Shown here one piece after another: positions 7,181 to 16,155 of a stretch of DNA of 48,665 nt. The notes beneath the pieces are model-generated. The model had not been told where the DNA came from. It worked only from the letters and a program-made list of their open reading frames with translations, and did no database searches. A program made the position numbers and the translations under genes. The DNA comes from Anaerolineae bacterium (GTDB lineage Bacteria; Chloroflexota; Anaerolineae; JAAYZQ01): assembly GCA_016929795.1 (NCBI GenBank), contig JAFGIA010000308.1, positions 1-48,665 of the forward strand. The letters are read 5' to 3'. Positions within the stretch are counted from its first letter, which is position 1, and every line of letters starts with the position of its first letter.

Positions 7181-10100
7181 TACGTTCCACCTGGTGGCCG
7201 CTGGCAGTCGTTCTGTTCGGGCTTGGGCTCGTGGCGTTCTTGCTCGTGGCTGCGTTTGTCGCTTCTGACCCGCTAGACCGGGGCGCGGAGCTGCCCTGGG
7301 TGCCTCTCGCTGCCGACAAGTCGCTGGGTGTCAATACCGACCTGGCCCGGTTGGACTCGGCACAGCGCGAGCAGGTGCTCGCGGCCATGGACGGCGCCGA
7401 TTTCACCTGGTTGCGGCAGCGCTTTGCGTGGGACGAGATCGAGGTGCGGCGTGGGGAGTACGACTGGTCCAGGTGGGATGAGGTCGTGGCCGCCGCAGTT
7501 TATCATAACCTGTCGATCATCGCCGTGCTCGACGGCGCGCCCGCCTGGGCGCGTGCGCCGGAGGATGTTGCCAACCCCCTGGCCCCTCCGGTCGAGACGC
7601 GTGATTTTGGTGACTGGGCCGCCGCACTCGCTGCCCGCTATGGCGACCGGATCGATTATTATCAGATGTGGGATGAGCCCAACATTGCACCGCACTGGGG
7701 CGCGCGCGAGATCGACCCTGCCGGGTACGCCAGGCTGCTGCGCGAGGGGGCGATCCGGGTGCGTGCGGCCGACCCCGATGCCAAGATCCTGGCTGCCGCG
7801 CTCGCCCCCAACGTCGAGCCGGGCGGCGCAAACATGGGCGACGTCCAATTCCTCGATGCTCTCTACCGGTGGGGCGCTGCAGAATGGTTCGACGTGGTCG
7901 CGGCCCAGCCCTACGGTTTTGGCGAGCCTTTCGACGCTCCTGCCGATCAGCAAAAGCTCAACTGGCGCCGGGTAGAGCTCTTGCGCTCGGCGATGGAGGC
8001 GCACGGCGATGCGGGAGCGGCCGTGTGGGCGACCTCAGTCGGCTGGCCTGGCCAGGATGCCAGGGCGGCTGCGACCGCCGTACAGAGGGCGCGCCGTGAC
8101 TGGCCGTGGCTGGGGCCGCTGCTGTGGACTGCGTGGTCTCCCGGCGATGTGCATGGCGAGTACGCACTCGTGGACGGTGCCGGGGTGCCCGGCGCTGTGT
8201 ACGATTCCCTCGCCGCCCTGGCCAGTGCGCCTGTCATTGCCTGGCCCGGCGTCTATCCTGCGGGTCACCCGAGTGGGCAGTATGAGGGTCAGTGGCGCGT
8301 CACGCACCCCCTCGCCGACATTGGCCAGAGCGGCGACAAGCTTACGATCCCGTTCCGCGGTACGGGCCTCGATCTGATCGTACGCCGCGGCCCCTATCGC
8401 GCCTTTCTCTTTGTCTCGATCGATGGCGAGCCGGCCGATGCCTTGCCGCGTGACGTCGACGGCCGTGCTTACGTTGTGCTCTACGATCCCCTGGCCGCCG
8501 AGGAGCGGGTGGCCCTGGCGCGCGACTTGGCACCTGGCGACCACGTGGCTGAGATCGTCACCGAAGGAGGATGGGGGCAGTGGGCGATTGCCGGCTGGGT
8601 GGTGCAGTGGGAGAAGGAGAGCACAGGCTCGCCAGCACTGTCGTTCGTGCTTGCGGCCGCATCCGCCACACTCCTTGCCGTCATCGTAGCCACGGCGTGG
8701 CGGCGCTGGCATACGCTGCGCGCTGCTGCCGGCCAAGCGTTGTCCGCCGCTGCCCGGGCGGTTGACGCATATCGCGCGCTCGATGATCGCATCACCCTTG
8801 CCCTGACTGCCGCAGCAGCGCTGCTTACCTACGTCATGGATGGTACGCTGCCCACGCTGGCAGCGCTGGGCCTGCTGGGCCTGCTCCTCCTCTTGCGCCC
8901 GGAAGCCGGCCTGCCCCTGATCGCCTTCAACCTGCCCTTCTACCAGCCCGGCCGGCCGCTTCTTGGCAAAGTGTTTTCGATGACCGAGATTCTGGTGGTC
9001 GCGACGGCGATAGGGTGGGGGGTTGGTAGATTGGTAGATTGGTGGATCGGTAGATTGGATGGCTCTTTCCCACTCTGGCCGGTCTCTGGCCGGGCCAGGC
9101 TCCGGGTGAACGCGCTTGATTGGGGCGTGCTTGCGCTTTTGGTCGTGGCGGCGGTTTCCCTATTATGGGCGGAGCAGGCGCGTGTAGCCGCGCGCGAGTT
9201 CCGGACAGTGGTGCTCGAGGGGGCGCTCTTTTATGGACTGATCCGCGTGCTGGTGCGCGAGCGGCGTGACGTGTGGCGGCTGGCCGATGCCTGGGTGGCG
9301 GGGGCGGTGCTCATCGCGCTGGTGGGCATCGGCCAATGGCTGCTGGGCGAGGGTGTGATTACGGCCGACGGCGTGTGGCGCGTACGTGGATTTTATGGCT
9401 CGCCCAACAACCTGGCGCTCTACCTGGGCCGGGTGCTGCCGCTGGCGCTCGCCATGGCCGTGTGGGGCAAGAGCGCTTTGAACCTGTCATTGCGAGGAGC
9501 GAGCGCAGCGAGCGACGAAGCAATCCCCACCGCCAGCCGCGAGGGAGATTGCTTCGGCCCCCAAACGACGGGGCCTCGCAATGACACTTTGGGAGCGAGC
9601 GCTGGCGACGGGCTGCGAGTCGCGCTCGGCACTCGGCGGTGGGTCTATGCTGCCGCGGCGCTTGTGGTGGCCGTGGCGCTCTTTTTCACCTACTCGCGCG
9701 GCGCGTGGCTCGTCGGGCTGCCCGTCTCGCTCCTCTTCCTGGCGGCGATGCGCGGGCGGCGGACCTTTCTGGTCGCGCTCGCCCTTCTCGTCGCGCTCGC
9801 GTTGTTGTTGCTCGCGCTGGCAGGTCCTGGACGGTTGGCGTCACTGCTCGATACCGAGCAGGGCACGACCTTTTTCCGGCTGCAGCTATGGCAGTCGAGC
9901 TGGGCCATGGTGCGCGACCACCCGGTGTTTGGCGTCGGGCTCGACAACTTTCTCTACCAGTACCGCACCCACTATGTGCTGCCGACGGCATGGGAGGAGT
10001 TTGACCTGTCACACCCACACAACCTGGTGTTCGACTTTTGGATCAGGCTGGGCCTGCCCGGACTGCTCGTCGCCGGCTGGTTGCTGATCGCCTTCTTTCG

Positions 10101-10341
10101 CGCTGCCAGCTATCTCTACTGCAATCAGCCATCTGGCGATGATAGGCGGCTGGCGCTTGGCCTGATGGGGGGCATGGTCTATTTCGTCGCCCATGGCCTG
10201 GTCGACAATGCCTTCTTTCTCGTCGACCTCGCCTTCTCGTTCATGCTTATGGCGGCCCTCGTTGCCACCTGTACTGACTACCAAAGATCCGCTATCCAAT
10301 ACCCAATATCTAACCCGGAGAGTTCATCATGCGTATCCTGA
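7177..10341 (+). CDS. glycoside-hydrolase-like TIM barrel fused to O-antigen ligase/polymerase
   Basis: The protein has 1054 residues. A membrane anchor (about 8-30) is followed by a GH5/GH39-like barrel (about 45-350) with DWSRWDEVV and YYQMWDEPN, placing the acid/base Glu at 167. The usual second catalytic Glu (TEFGW or TEVGW) is replaced in WATSVGWPG by Ser287, so classical hydrolysis is doubtful. A beta-sandwich (about 365-480) and another membrane helix lead to a polytopic Wzy_C/WaaL domain (about 530-1050) ending with [19 protein letters not shown]. Ligases of this kind join or polymerise surface glycans outside the membrane. Two interspersed repeats, at 9021-9062 and 9485-9586, are translated in frame. 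The GTG start overlaps the previous stop; the end overlaps the next gene by 13 bases. The domain calls are firm; the combined role is inferred. Confidence 0.85.
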   Translation: MIRSTWWPLAVVLFGLGLVAFLLVAAFVASDPLDRGAELPWVPLAADKSLGVNTDLARLDSAQREQVLAAMDGADFTWLRQRFAWDEIEVRRGEYDWSRWDEVVAAAVYHNLSIIAVLDGAPAWARAPEDVANPLAPPVETRDFGDWAAALAARYGDRIDYYQMWDEPNIAPHWGAREIDPAGYARLLREGAIRVRAADPDAKILAAALAPNVEPGGANMGDVQFLDALYRWGAAEWFDVVAAQPYGFGEPFDAPADQQKLNWRRVELLRSAMEAHGDAGAAVWATSVGWPGQDARAAATAVQRARRDWPWLGPLLWTAWSPGDVHGEYALVDGAGVPGAVYDSLAALASAPVIAWPGVYPAGHPSGQYEGQWRVTHPLADIGQSGDKLTIPFRGTGLDLIVRRGPYRAFLFVSIDGEPADALPRDVDGRAYVVLYDPLAAEERVALARDLAPGDHVAEIVTEGGWGQWAIAGWVVQWEKESTGSPALSFVLAAASATLLAVIVATAWRRWHTLRAAAGQALSAAARAVDAYRALDDRITLALTAAAALLTYVMDGTLPTLAALGLLGLLLLLRPEAGLPLIAFNLPFYQPGRPLLGKVFSMTEILVVATAIGWGVGRLVDWWIGRLDGSFPLWPVSGRARLRVNALDWGVLALLVVAAVSLLWAEQARVAAREFRTVVLEGALFYGLIRVLVRERRDVWRLADAWVAGAVLIALVGIGQWLLGEGVITADGVWRVRGFYGSPNNLALYLGRVLPLALAMAVWGKSALNLSLRGASAASDEAIPTASREGDCFGPQTTGPRNDTLGASAGDGLRVALGTRRWVYAAAALVVAVALFFTYSRGAWLVGLPVSLLFLAAMRGRRTFLVALALLVALALLLLALAGPGRLASLLDTEQGTTFFRLQLWQSSWAMVRDHPVFGVGLDNFLYQYRTHYVLPTAWEEFDLSHPHNLVFDFWIRLGLPGLLVAGWLLIAFFRAASYLYCNQPSGDDRRLALGLMGGMVYFVAHGLVDNAFFLVDLAFSFMLMAALVATCTDYQRSAIQYPISNPESSSCVS
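9021..9062. repeat. GATTGGTA low-complexity repeat inside the ligase gene
   Basis: Degenerate copies of the 8-mer GGTAGATT run through this stretch and are translated as [13 protein letters not shown] inside the ligase domain. Related sequence occurs between convergent genes at 39163-39218. Confidence 0.75.
9485..9586. repeat. nested inverted-repeat element (MITE/REP-like) inserted in frame
   Basis: Outer arms TGTCATTGCGAGG (9485-9497) and CCTCGCAATGACA (9574-9586) are perfect complements. Inner arms CGAAGCAATC (9515-9524) and GATTGCTTCG (9547-9556) are perfect too. The 102-bp element adds exactly 34 codons without a stop, giving a Ser/Arg/Asp-rich loop within the O-antigen ligase. A shorter relative lies at 45082-45126 and a fragment at 28991-29014. 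There is no transposase nearby. Confidence 0.85.
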
Positions 10342-11273
10342 TCACTGGCGGTGCCGGCTTTATCGGCTCGCACCTGTGCGACTACTTGTTGCAGCGTGGG
10401 CACGAGGTGCTGGCCATGGACAATCTGAGCACGGGCTCGACGGCCAACATCGCCCACCTGGCAGGCAATGAGCGCTTTCAGTTCGTCAAGCACAACGTCA
10501 CCGAGTATATCTTTGTCGAGGGGCCGATCGATGCAGTCCTGCACCTCGCCTCGCTGCCCAGCCCCGTCGATTATCTCAACTATCCGATCCAGACACTCAA
10601 GGTGGGTGCACTGGGCACACACAAGGCGCTGGGCCTGGCCAAGGCCAAGGGGGCGCGCTTTTTGCTCGCTTCCACTTCGGAAGTGTATGGCGACCCGCTG
10701 GTTCATCCGCAGCCTGAGGACTATTGGGGCAACGTCAATCCCGTCGGGCCGCGCGGTGTGTACGATGAGTCGAAGCGCTTTGCCGAAGCGCTCGCCATGG
10801 CCTACCATCGCTATCACGGCGTCGAAACGCGCATCGTGCGCATTTTCAACACCTATGGCCCGCGCATGCGCCTCGACGATGGCCGGGTGGTGCCCAACTT
10901 TGTCCGGCAGGCGATTCTCGGCGAGCCTCTGACCGTTTATGACGAGGGCACGCGCACGCGCAGCTTCTGTTATGTGTCCGACCTGGTCGAGGGCATGGTC
11001 CGCCTGCTCATGTCAGACGAGGTCTATCCTGTCAATCTCGGCAATCCCTGCGAGATGACCATCCTCGAGTTCGCCAACAAGGTGATCGAGGTGACCGGCA
11101 GCAGCTCGACGATCCATTTCGTCCAGCCACAGGATGAGCGCACCAAGGACGATCCGATGGTCCGCCAGCCCGACATCAGCAAGGCGCGGCAGGTGCTGGA
11201 TTGGGAGCCGGTGGTGTCGCTCGAGGAAGGATTGGCTCGAACCGTTGAGTGGTTTCGCACACGCCTGGTCTAA
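10329..11273 (+). CDS. UDP-glucuronate decarboxylase (UDP-xylose synthase) family SDR
   Basis: The 314-residue protein is an extended short-chain dehydrogenase. It shows the NAD-binding GGAGFIGS (7-14), the STSEVYGDP segment (115-123) and the YDESK catalytic pair Tyr145/Lys149. The runs [22 protein letters not shown] and [18 protein letters not shown] are the pattern of UDP-xylose synthases rather than GalE or RmlB. The reaction would be UDP-glucuronate to UDP-xylose plus CO2 in the cytoplasm, supplying a pentose donor for the surface glycans made by the neighbouring genes. The ATG at 10329 overlaps the ligase-fusion gene by 13 bases, so they share an mRNA. A different nucleotide-sugar epimerase activity is possible but less likely. 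Confidence 0.9.
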   Translation: MRILITGGAGFIGSHLCDYLLQRGHEVLAMDNLSTGSTANIAHLAGNERFQFVKHNVTEYIFVEGPIDAVLHLASLPSPVDYLNYPIQTLKVGALGTHKALGLAKAKGARFLLASTSEVYGDPLVHPQPEDYWGNVNPVGPRGVYDESKRFAEALAMAYHRYHGVETRIVRIFNTYGPRMRLDDGRVVPNFVRQAILGEPLTVYDEGTRTRSFCYVSDLVEGMVRLLMSDEVYPVNLGNPCEMTILEFANKVIEVTGSSSTIHFVQPQDERTKDDPMVRQPDISKARQVLDWEPVVSLEEGLARTVEWFRTRLV

Positions 11274-11304
11274 ACAGCGCGGCACGCTGCGCCGGGCAGG
11301 GGGT

Positions 11305-12717
11305 ATGGTGCTTGCCGCGGCGGCTATCGTCGCGGCCGCCGTCGCGATCGCCCTCTTGCCACTGACCTGGATGGTGCTCCTGGTTGTGGGCGCAGTCGTG
11401 GTGACCGTTACGCTCGTCGAGCCGAGGCTCGGCCTGCTGCTGCTCGTGCCGGCGGTGCCTTTTGGTTCTGTGCGCCAGGTGACCGTGGGCGGGATGAACG
11501 TGGGCGCGGCTGAGGCACTGCTCGCCCTGGTGGTGGCAGCGTGGCTGGTGCGGCGGGTGGTGCGGCGCGAGACGGGCTGGCGCTGGCCCCCACTGTCGCT
11601 ACCGCTCGCGCTGTTTGCCACAGCCTTGCTGCTGTCAACCCTTGGTGCCACGTCGCTGCGCGCCGCTGCCACAGAAGTCGTCAAGTGGATCGAGGTGCTG
11701 GCGCTGTACATGATCGTCGCCAACGAGTTTGACGTGCACTGGACGCGATGGCTTGTCGCCGTTGTGCTCGGCACCGGCGCGCTCGCTGCGCTGCAAGGCA
11801 TCTACCAGTTTCTTTTCCAGGTGGGCCCAGAGCCATTTATCCTGTTTGGGCGCTTTATGCGTGCGTATGGCTCTTTTGCGCAGCCGAATCCGTACGCGGG
11901 CTACCTGGGGCTTACGCTGCCTGTGGCCCTTGGCCTGTTGGTGGCCTGGATCTTGTCACTGCGCAAGAGTACCCCGATAGTTAGTGCTTGCTGGCTGCTC
12001 TGGTCGGGTGGGTGTGGCGTGCTGATGCTGGCGGCGCTCGTCATGTCGTGGTCACGCGGTGCCTGGCTTGGGTTCGCGGCGGCGGCGGCGGCCATGGCAG
12101 TGGCGGCTGTGGCACGCAGTGGGCGCGCCGCTGTCCTGGTCATCATCCTGGTCGCCGTCGTGCTCTATGGCGTGCTCGCCGGGGGGCTGGCGCACCTGCC
12201 GCCGGCCCTGGTGCAGCGCTTTGACGATTTCCTGCCCTACCTGGGCCTCACCGACGTGCGCGGCCGCGAGATCACCGACGCCAACTTTGCTGTGCTCGAG
12301 CGTATGGCCCACTGGCAGGCGGCGATCGGCATGTGGACCGACCACCCCTGGCTGGGCGTGGGTGCCGGGAATTACGAGGTCGTCTACGACCGCTATGCCC
12401 TGCCGCTTTGGCCGCTCCCGTTGGGCCACGCGCATAACTACTACCTGAACGTTGGCGCCGAAGCCGGCATCGTCGGCTTGGGCGCATACCTGTTCCTTTA
12501 CGGAGCCGTGCTCTTGTCGGCGTGGCGCGCAGCCAGGCGCCTGATTGGGTGGGAATGGGGTGTAGCACTGGGCGTGCTGGGCGTTGGGGTGCATCTAGGG
12601 GTGCATCACCTGTTCGACAATCTTTTTGTCCACGGTATCTATCTTCACCTGGCGATCCTGTTGGGCATTCTATCCGCCTTCACCTGGAGGTCGGATCCGG
12701 AGGTCAGAGGAGTTTGA
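11305..12717 (+). CDS. O-antigen ligase/polymerase family membrane protein
   Basis: The protein is about 470 residues with ten or more hydrophobic segments. The long extracytoplasmic loop and C-terminal signature of the Wzy_C/WaaL family are seen at DHPWLGVGAGNYEVVYDRY and AHNYYLNVGAEAGIVGLGAYL. It should transfer or polymerise lipid-linked glycans on the outer side of the membrane, and it is the second such protein in this cluster. I chose the ATG at 11305, 31 bases after the UXS stop, preceded by a G-rich stretch. A TTG further upstream would add a basic N-terminus and cannot be excluded. Acceptor and donor are unknown. Confidence 0.85.
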   Translation: MVLAAAAIVAAAVAIALLPLTWMVLLVVGAVVVTVTLVEPRLGLLLLVPAVPFGSVRQVTVGGMNVGAAEALLALVVAAWLVRRVVRRETGWRWPPLSLPLALFATALLLSTLGATSLRAAATEVVKWIEVLALYMIVANEFDVHWTRWLVAVVLGTGALAALQGIYQFLFQVGPEPFILFGRFMRAYGSFAQPNPYAGYLGLTLPVALGLLVAWILSLRKSTPIVSACWLLWSGGCGVLMLAALVMSWSRGAWLGFAAAAAAMAVAAVARSGRAAVLVIILVAVVLYGVLAGGLAHLPPALVQRFDDFLPYLGLTDVRGREITDANFAVLERMAHWQAAIGMWTDHPWLGVGAGNYEVVYDRYALPLWPLPLGHAHNYYLNVGAEAGIVGLGAYLFLYGAVLLSAWRAARRLIGWEWGVALGVLGVGVHLGVHHLFDNLFVHGIYLHLAILLGILSAFTWRSDPEVRGV

Positions 12718-12728
12718 CGCGAATCAAT

Positions 12729-13286
12729 ATGGCACATAATGAGATGGATCCTCGGCTGAGACGCCTGTCGGCATGCATCGTCACCCTGCCCGTGGTTGGG
12801 GGAGCGTGCCGCCGGCTTGCGTCGAATCCGAAGGAGGTGGAGCGGTTTTGCAAGTTTGCTGTCGTCGGTGCAATCGGCGCCGTTGTCGATTTCATCGTGC
12901 TCAACCTCATGAAAATGCTGTTCGAGCGCATCGGGCTGGGTGTGGGCTGGAACGCGGGGTGGGACCCGGATGTGATCCAGCTCGTGGCGGCCAATACGAT
13001 CTCGTTCTCTGCCGCCGTACTGAGCAATTTTACGTGGAACCGTCTGTGGACCTTTCCGGAGTCGCGCGAGCGCCCACTCGGCAGCCAGTTGGGCCAGTTT
13101 GCCATCGTCAACATCCTTGGATGGGGCATCAACACGCTCCTGCTGGTGGTGATGGACCAGTTTGTTTTCCAGCATTTCGTGAGCGAGCGCCTCAGCTACA
13201 ACCTGGCCAAGGCATTTGCCATCGGTGTGGTGTTGTTCTGGAATTTTGGGATCAATCGGATCTGGACGTATAGGGGTATCAAGTAG
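12729..13286 (+). CDS. GtrA-family membrane protein
   Basis: The protein has 185 residues with four hydrophobic helices, starting KFAVVGAIGAVVDFIVLNLM. The conserved SFSAAVLSNFTWNRLWTFPE and FWNFGINRIWTY, with Asn/Trp-Asn-Arg before each helix end, are typical of GtrA/DPMS-associated proteins. These are thought to help flip or present polyprenyl-phosphate-linked sugars for modification of surface glycans. An in-frame upstream extension exists but would overlap the ligase gene, so the ATG at 12729 is preferred. The stop is directly followed by the GTG of the glycosyltransferase gene with no gap, which suggests coupled translation. Confidence 0.88.
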   Translation: MAHNEMDPRLRRLSACIVTLPVVGGACRRLASNPKEVERFCKFAVVGAIGAVVDFIVLNLMKMLFERIGLGVGWNAGWDPDVIQLVAANTISFSAAVLSNFTWNRLWTFPESRERPLGSQLGQFAIVNILGWGINTLLLVVMDQFVFQHFVSERLSYNLAKAFAIGVVLFWNFGINRIWTYRGIK

Positions 13287-14429
13287 GTGACCAGGCGCAT
13301 CGGCATCGACTATACGGCCGCTGTGAGGCAGGGCGCGGGCATTGGGCGCTACACGCGCAACTTGATCCGTGCTCTGTCCGAGTTGGATGCGCATGGCCGC
13401 TACACGCTGTTTGTCGCCGGCGGGCAAGCTGACGACGGGCTGGGGCCATGGCCCAACAACTTTCGGCTGCGAGCGGTGCCCGTGTCCGATCGCTGGCTGA
13501 ACATCGCCTGGCAGCGGCTGCGGCTGCCTGTGCCGGTGCAGCTTGCCACCGGGCCGCTGGACCTGTTTCACTCGCCTGACTTTGTCCTGCCGCCGCTAAT
13601 GGGCACCCCGGCGGTGCTGACTGTGCACGACCTGTCCTTCCTGCGTGTGCCACACTGCTTTGTGCCCGCCTTTCGCGACTACCTGGGCAAGGCCGTGCCG
13701 CGGGCGGTAAGCCGCGCGCAGCACATCCTGGCGGACTCGGCTTCCACACGCCGCGACCTGGTCGAGCTCCTAGGCGTCGAGCCGCTACGCGTGACCGTGA
13801 TCTATCCCGGCGTCGAGTCGCGCTTCCGGCCCGTGCGTGATCCGGTGGTGCGCGCGGCGGTGCGCGCGCGCTACAAGCTGCCGGAGCGCTTTGTCCTTGG
13901 GTTGAGCACGCTACAGCCGCGCAAGAATTTCGAAGGGCTGATCGCCGCATTCGGCTTGCTGGTCGCGGGCAGTCCAGAGATGGCGGACGTTCAACTCGTC
14001 ATCTCGGGCGAGAAGGGCTGGCTGTACGACGATGCGCTGGTGTCGGTCGAGCGGGCAGGCCTCGGGGACCGGGTGCGTTTTCTTGGGTTTGCTGCCGATG
14101 CCGACCTGCCGGCGCTTTACAGCCTGGCGACTGTCTTTGCTTTCCCCTCGTGGTACGAGGGCTTTGGCGTGCCGATCCTGGAGGCGATGGCGTGTGGCAC
14201 GCCGGTGGTGGCAGCGGATAACTCGTCGCTGCCCGAAGTAGTTGGCGACGCGGGGGTGATGGTCAACGCGGCCGATGTAGATGAGCTGGCAGCGGCCTTG
14301 GGGCGCCTGCTGTCCGACGAGACACTGCGGGCGCAGCTGGCAGCGGCAGGGCTGGCGCGCTCGCAGCAGTTTACCTGGGAGCGCGCGGCGGGAAAGCTGG
14401 CAGTGGTGTATCAGGAAGTAGGGGGATAG
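13287..14429 (+). CDS. GT4-family glycosyltransferase
   Basis: The 380-residue protein is a GT-B fold enzyme. The N-terminal domain has IGIDYTAAV and GIGRYTRNLIRAL. The linker reads ILADSASTRRDLVELLGV and VIYPGV. The donor-binding C-domain has GLSTLQPRKNFEGLI, and FPSWYEGFGVPILEAMACGTPV carries the two conserved Glu residues of the EX7E motif (291 and 299). It would transfer a sugar from a nucleotide donor to a growing lipid-linked glycan on the cytoplasmic face. The GTG start abuts the gtrA-like stop. The specific sugar cannot be read from the sequence. Confidence 0.92.
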   Translation: MTRRIGIDYTAAVRQGAGIGRYTRNLIRALSELDAHGRYTLFVAGGQADDGLGPWPNNFRLRAVPVSDRWLNIAWQRLRLPVPVQLATGPLDLFHSPDFVLPPLMGTPAVLTVHDLSFLRVPHCFVPAFRDYLGKAVPRAVSRAQHILADSASTRRDLVELLGVEPLRVTVIYPGVESRFRPVRDPVVRAAVRARYKLPERFVLGLSTLQPRKNFEGLIAAFGLLVAGSPEMADVQLVISGEKGWLYDDALVSVERAGLGDRVRFLGFAADADLPALYSLATVFAFPSWYEGFGVPILEAMACGTPVVAADNSSLPEVVGDAGVMVNAADVDELAAALGRLLSDETLRAQLAAAGLARSQQFTWERAAGKLAVVYQEVGG

Positions 14430-14477
14430 GGAAGGGTTGGAAGGCCAGAAGGGGTGGAGGATTGGCTGCCGGGTAAA

Positions 14478-14551
14478 ATTTCGCATAGTCATTGTGCGCG
14501 ACCGGCGGCAACAGGTTTGATCGCATGAAAAGAAAATAGATTATGCGAAAC
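14478..14551. repeat. paired inverted motif, locus 1 (TTTCGCATA ... TATGCGAAA)
   Basis: TTTCGCATAGTCA begins at 14479 and GATTATGCGAAA ends at 14550. The 9-bp arms TTTCGCATA/TATGCGAAA are perfect complements and lie about 55 bases apart. The right arm overlaps the proposed ATG at 14543. The same arrangement, in the opposite orientation, is found at 21795-21874 next to the tyrosine recombinase. The rest of 14430-14542 is G-rich and holds no gene. Confidence 0.7.
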
Positions 14552-16144
14552 ATATGGATGAATGAGAAAGTGCGCCGGGGCCTTGTACTGGTGAGCATTT
14601 TGCTCGCAGCACTGGGGTTGCGCTTGTGGGGGAGTGGGTTTGGGCTCCCTGCGTACACACGCTACCATCCGGACGAGCATGCCCTGGTGGATCGAGCGGC
14701 GGCGATCCTCTGGACGGGGGATTGGAACCTCCACCGCTTTAACTATCCGCCCTTTTACGCCTACATCCAGGCGGGGGCCTATGCCCTCTACTTTCTGAAA
14801 GGCGCGGCGGCGGGGCTGTGGAGCGAGGTGCCGCCGTTCACGCTGCCCAACTATTACCAGGTTGGACGGGTGGTGACGGCGCTCTTGGGCACACTCACGG
14901 TGCTTGTTGTATACCTGGTGGGGCGCGAGATGGCGCGCTGGCGCGCGAGTCTGATGGCGGCGGCACTGTTAGCCGGGTGCTACCTTCACATAATCCACTC
15001 GCACTATGCCACCTTTGACGTGATGGTCGGCTTTTTGGCAGCGCTCACGCTCCTTTTCAGCATGCTCATCCTGGCGCGCGCTGAGGTAGGGGAGCGTGCC
15101 GCCTGGACGTGCTACTTTTTCGCAGGCCTGTGCGCGGGGCTCGCTGGCGCTACCAAGTACAACGGCGCAGTGGTGTTCGTGGTCCCCTTGATGGCTCATG
15201 CGTTGGCGATACGGTGGGGAGCGTGGGGGTGGCTCGATGGGCGCATCGTGTTGGCCGGCACCGGCTTTGCCCTCGGTTTTTTCGGCGGCAACCCCTTTGC
15301 GCTGGCCAATCTCCCCGAGTTTCTGAACGGGCTAGCCACAGTGCTGCACCACTATGGCACCGAGCAGCCGGGCTTTGAGGGGCGGGGCAACTGGCGTTGG
15401 TATCCGACCCTGTTTGCGACGTCTGCCGACGCACTGTTCGTGGCGGCAGGCACAGGGGGCCTGATCGCACTACTTTTCCGACGCTGGAAGCGTGGATTGG
15501 TGCTCATTGCCTTTCCTGTGGTATACTATGTGATGGCATCACGTTTCGTCGTGAGGTTCGAGCGGAACATGGTGCCGCTGCTGCCCTTTCTGGCGGTAGG
15601 CGGCGGCTGGCTGCTCGACACGGCAGTGGCGTGGACGGCACAGCGGCTGCGCCTGGGGGCAAGGCGTGAGCTTGCAGTAGCAGCAGTGGCAGTGTTGGTG
15701 GTGATCGCACTGCCTGTGATTGCCGGCCTCGGGTTCGACGCGACACTGACACGCACCGACCACCGCGAGGTGGCAGGTGATTGGATCGAAGAGAACGTCG
15801 AGTGGGGAACCAAGATTGCGATCGAGCACTATGCCGTGCCCTTTGACCACACCGAGTATTGGGTTGTGGATGTCATCCGCATTACCGATCACGATCTGGC
15901 CTGGTATCTGGCGGAAGGGTTCGATTTGCTCGTGGTAAGCGACGGCGTGTGGGAAGTATTGCGTGAGCAGCCCGATGTGTACAGGGACAGGCTGGCCGCG
16001 CTCGACGAGCTGACGGCGGCGAGCACACTCCTGGCAACTTTTGAGGCGGATCCGCCGGCCCTCGTCGTGGCCGGCTATCCGACGGTCGACGTCTACCATT
16101 TTGCGCCGGTGCATGTCTATGCCCTGCCACGGCAAGATGAATAA
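14543..16144 (+). CDS. GT39/83-like (ArnT/PMT-type) membrane glycosyltransferase
   Basis: The 533-residue protein has roughly ten to twelve hydrophobic helices. After the first helix comes YHPDEH (41-46), the acidic pair placed in the first outer loop of polyprenyl-phosphate-sugar-dependent GT-C enzymes. NYPPFYAYIQA and GATKYNGAVVFVVPLMAH are further conserved blocks of this group. A soluble region ends the protein (TDHREVAGDWIEENV). Such enzymes move a sugar from a lipid phosphate to proteins or glycans outside the membrane. The ATG at 14543 lies inside an inverted-repeat motif; an ATG at 14558 would also give a good N-terminus. It closes the envelope glycan cluster. Confidence 0.85.
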   Translation: MRNIWMNEKVRRGLVLVSILLAALGLRLWGSGFGLPAYTRYHPDEHALVDRAAAILWTGDWNLHRFNYPPFYAYIQAGAYALYFLKGAAAGLWSEVPPFTLPNYYQVGRVVTALLGTLTVLVVYLVGREMARWRASLMAAALLAGCYLHIIHSHYATFDVMVGFLAALTLLFSMLILARAEVGERAAWTCYFFAGLCAGLAGATKYNGAVVFVVPLMAHALAIRWGAWGWLDGRIVLAGTGFALGFFGGNPFALANLPEFLNGLATVLHHYGTEQPGFEGRGNWRWYPTLFATSADALFVAAGTGGLIALLFRRWKRGLVLIAFPVVYYVMASRFVVRFERNMVPLLPFLAVGGGWLLDTAVAWTAQRLRLGARRELAVAAVAVLVVIALPVIAGLGFDATLTRTDHREVAGDWIEENVEWGTKIAIEHYAVPFDHTEYWVVDVIRITDHDLAWYLAEGFDLLVVSDGVWEVLREQPDVYRDRLAALDELTAASTLLATFEADPPALVVAGYPTVDVYHFAPVHVYALPRQDE

Positions 16145-16155
16145 GGAGAAGCGGC

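Noticed and set aside
11134..11304. An upstream start for the second O-antigen ligase
   Set aside because: It would overlap the UXS gene by about 140 bases and add a non-conserved, out-of-frame-derived stretch.
14478..14551. The paired TTTCGCATA motif as an integron attC site
   Set aside because: The conserved GTTRRRY core is absent and no cassette-like series of small genes follows.
14478..14551. The motif as a chromosomal dif site
   Set aside because: The arms are about 55-60 bases apart instead of 6-8, and there are two copies in opposite orientation.
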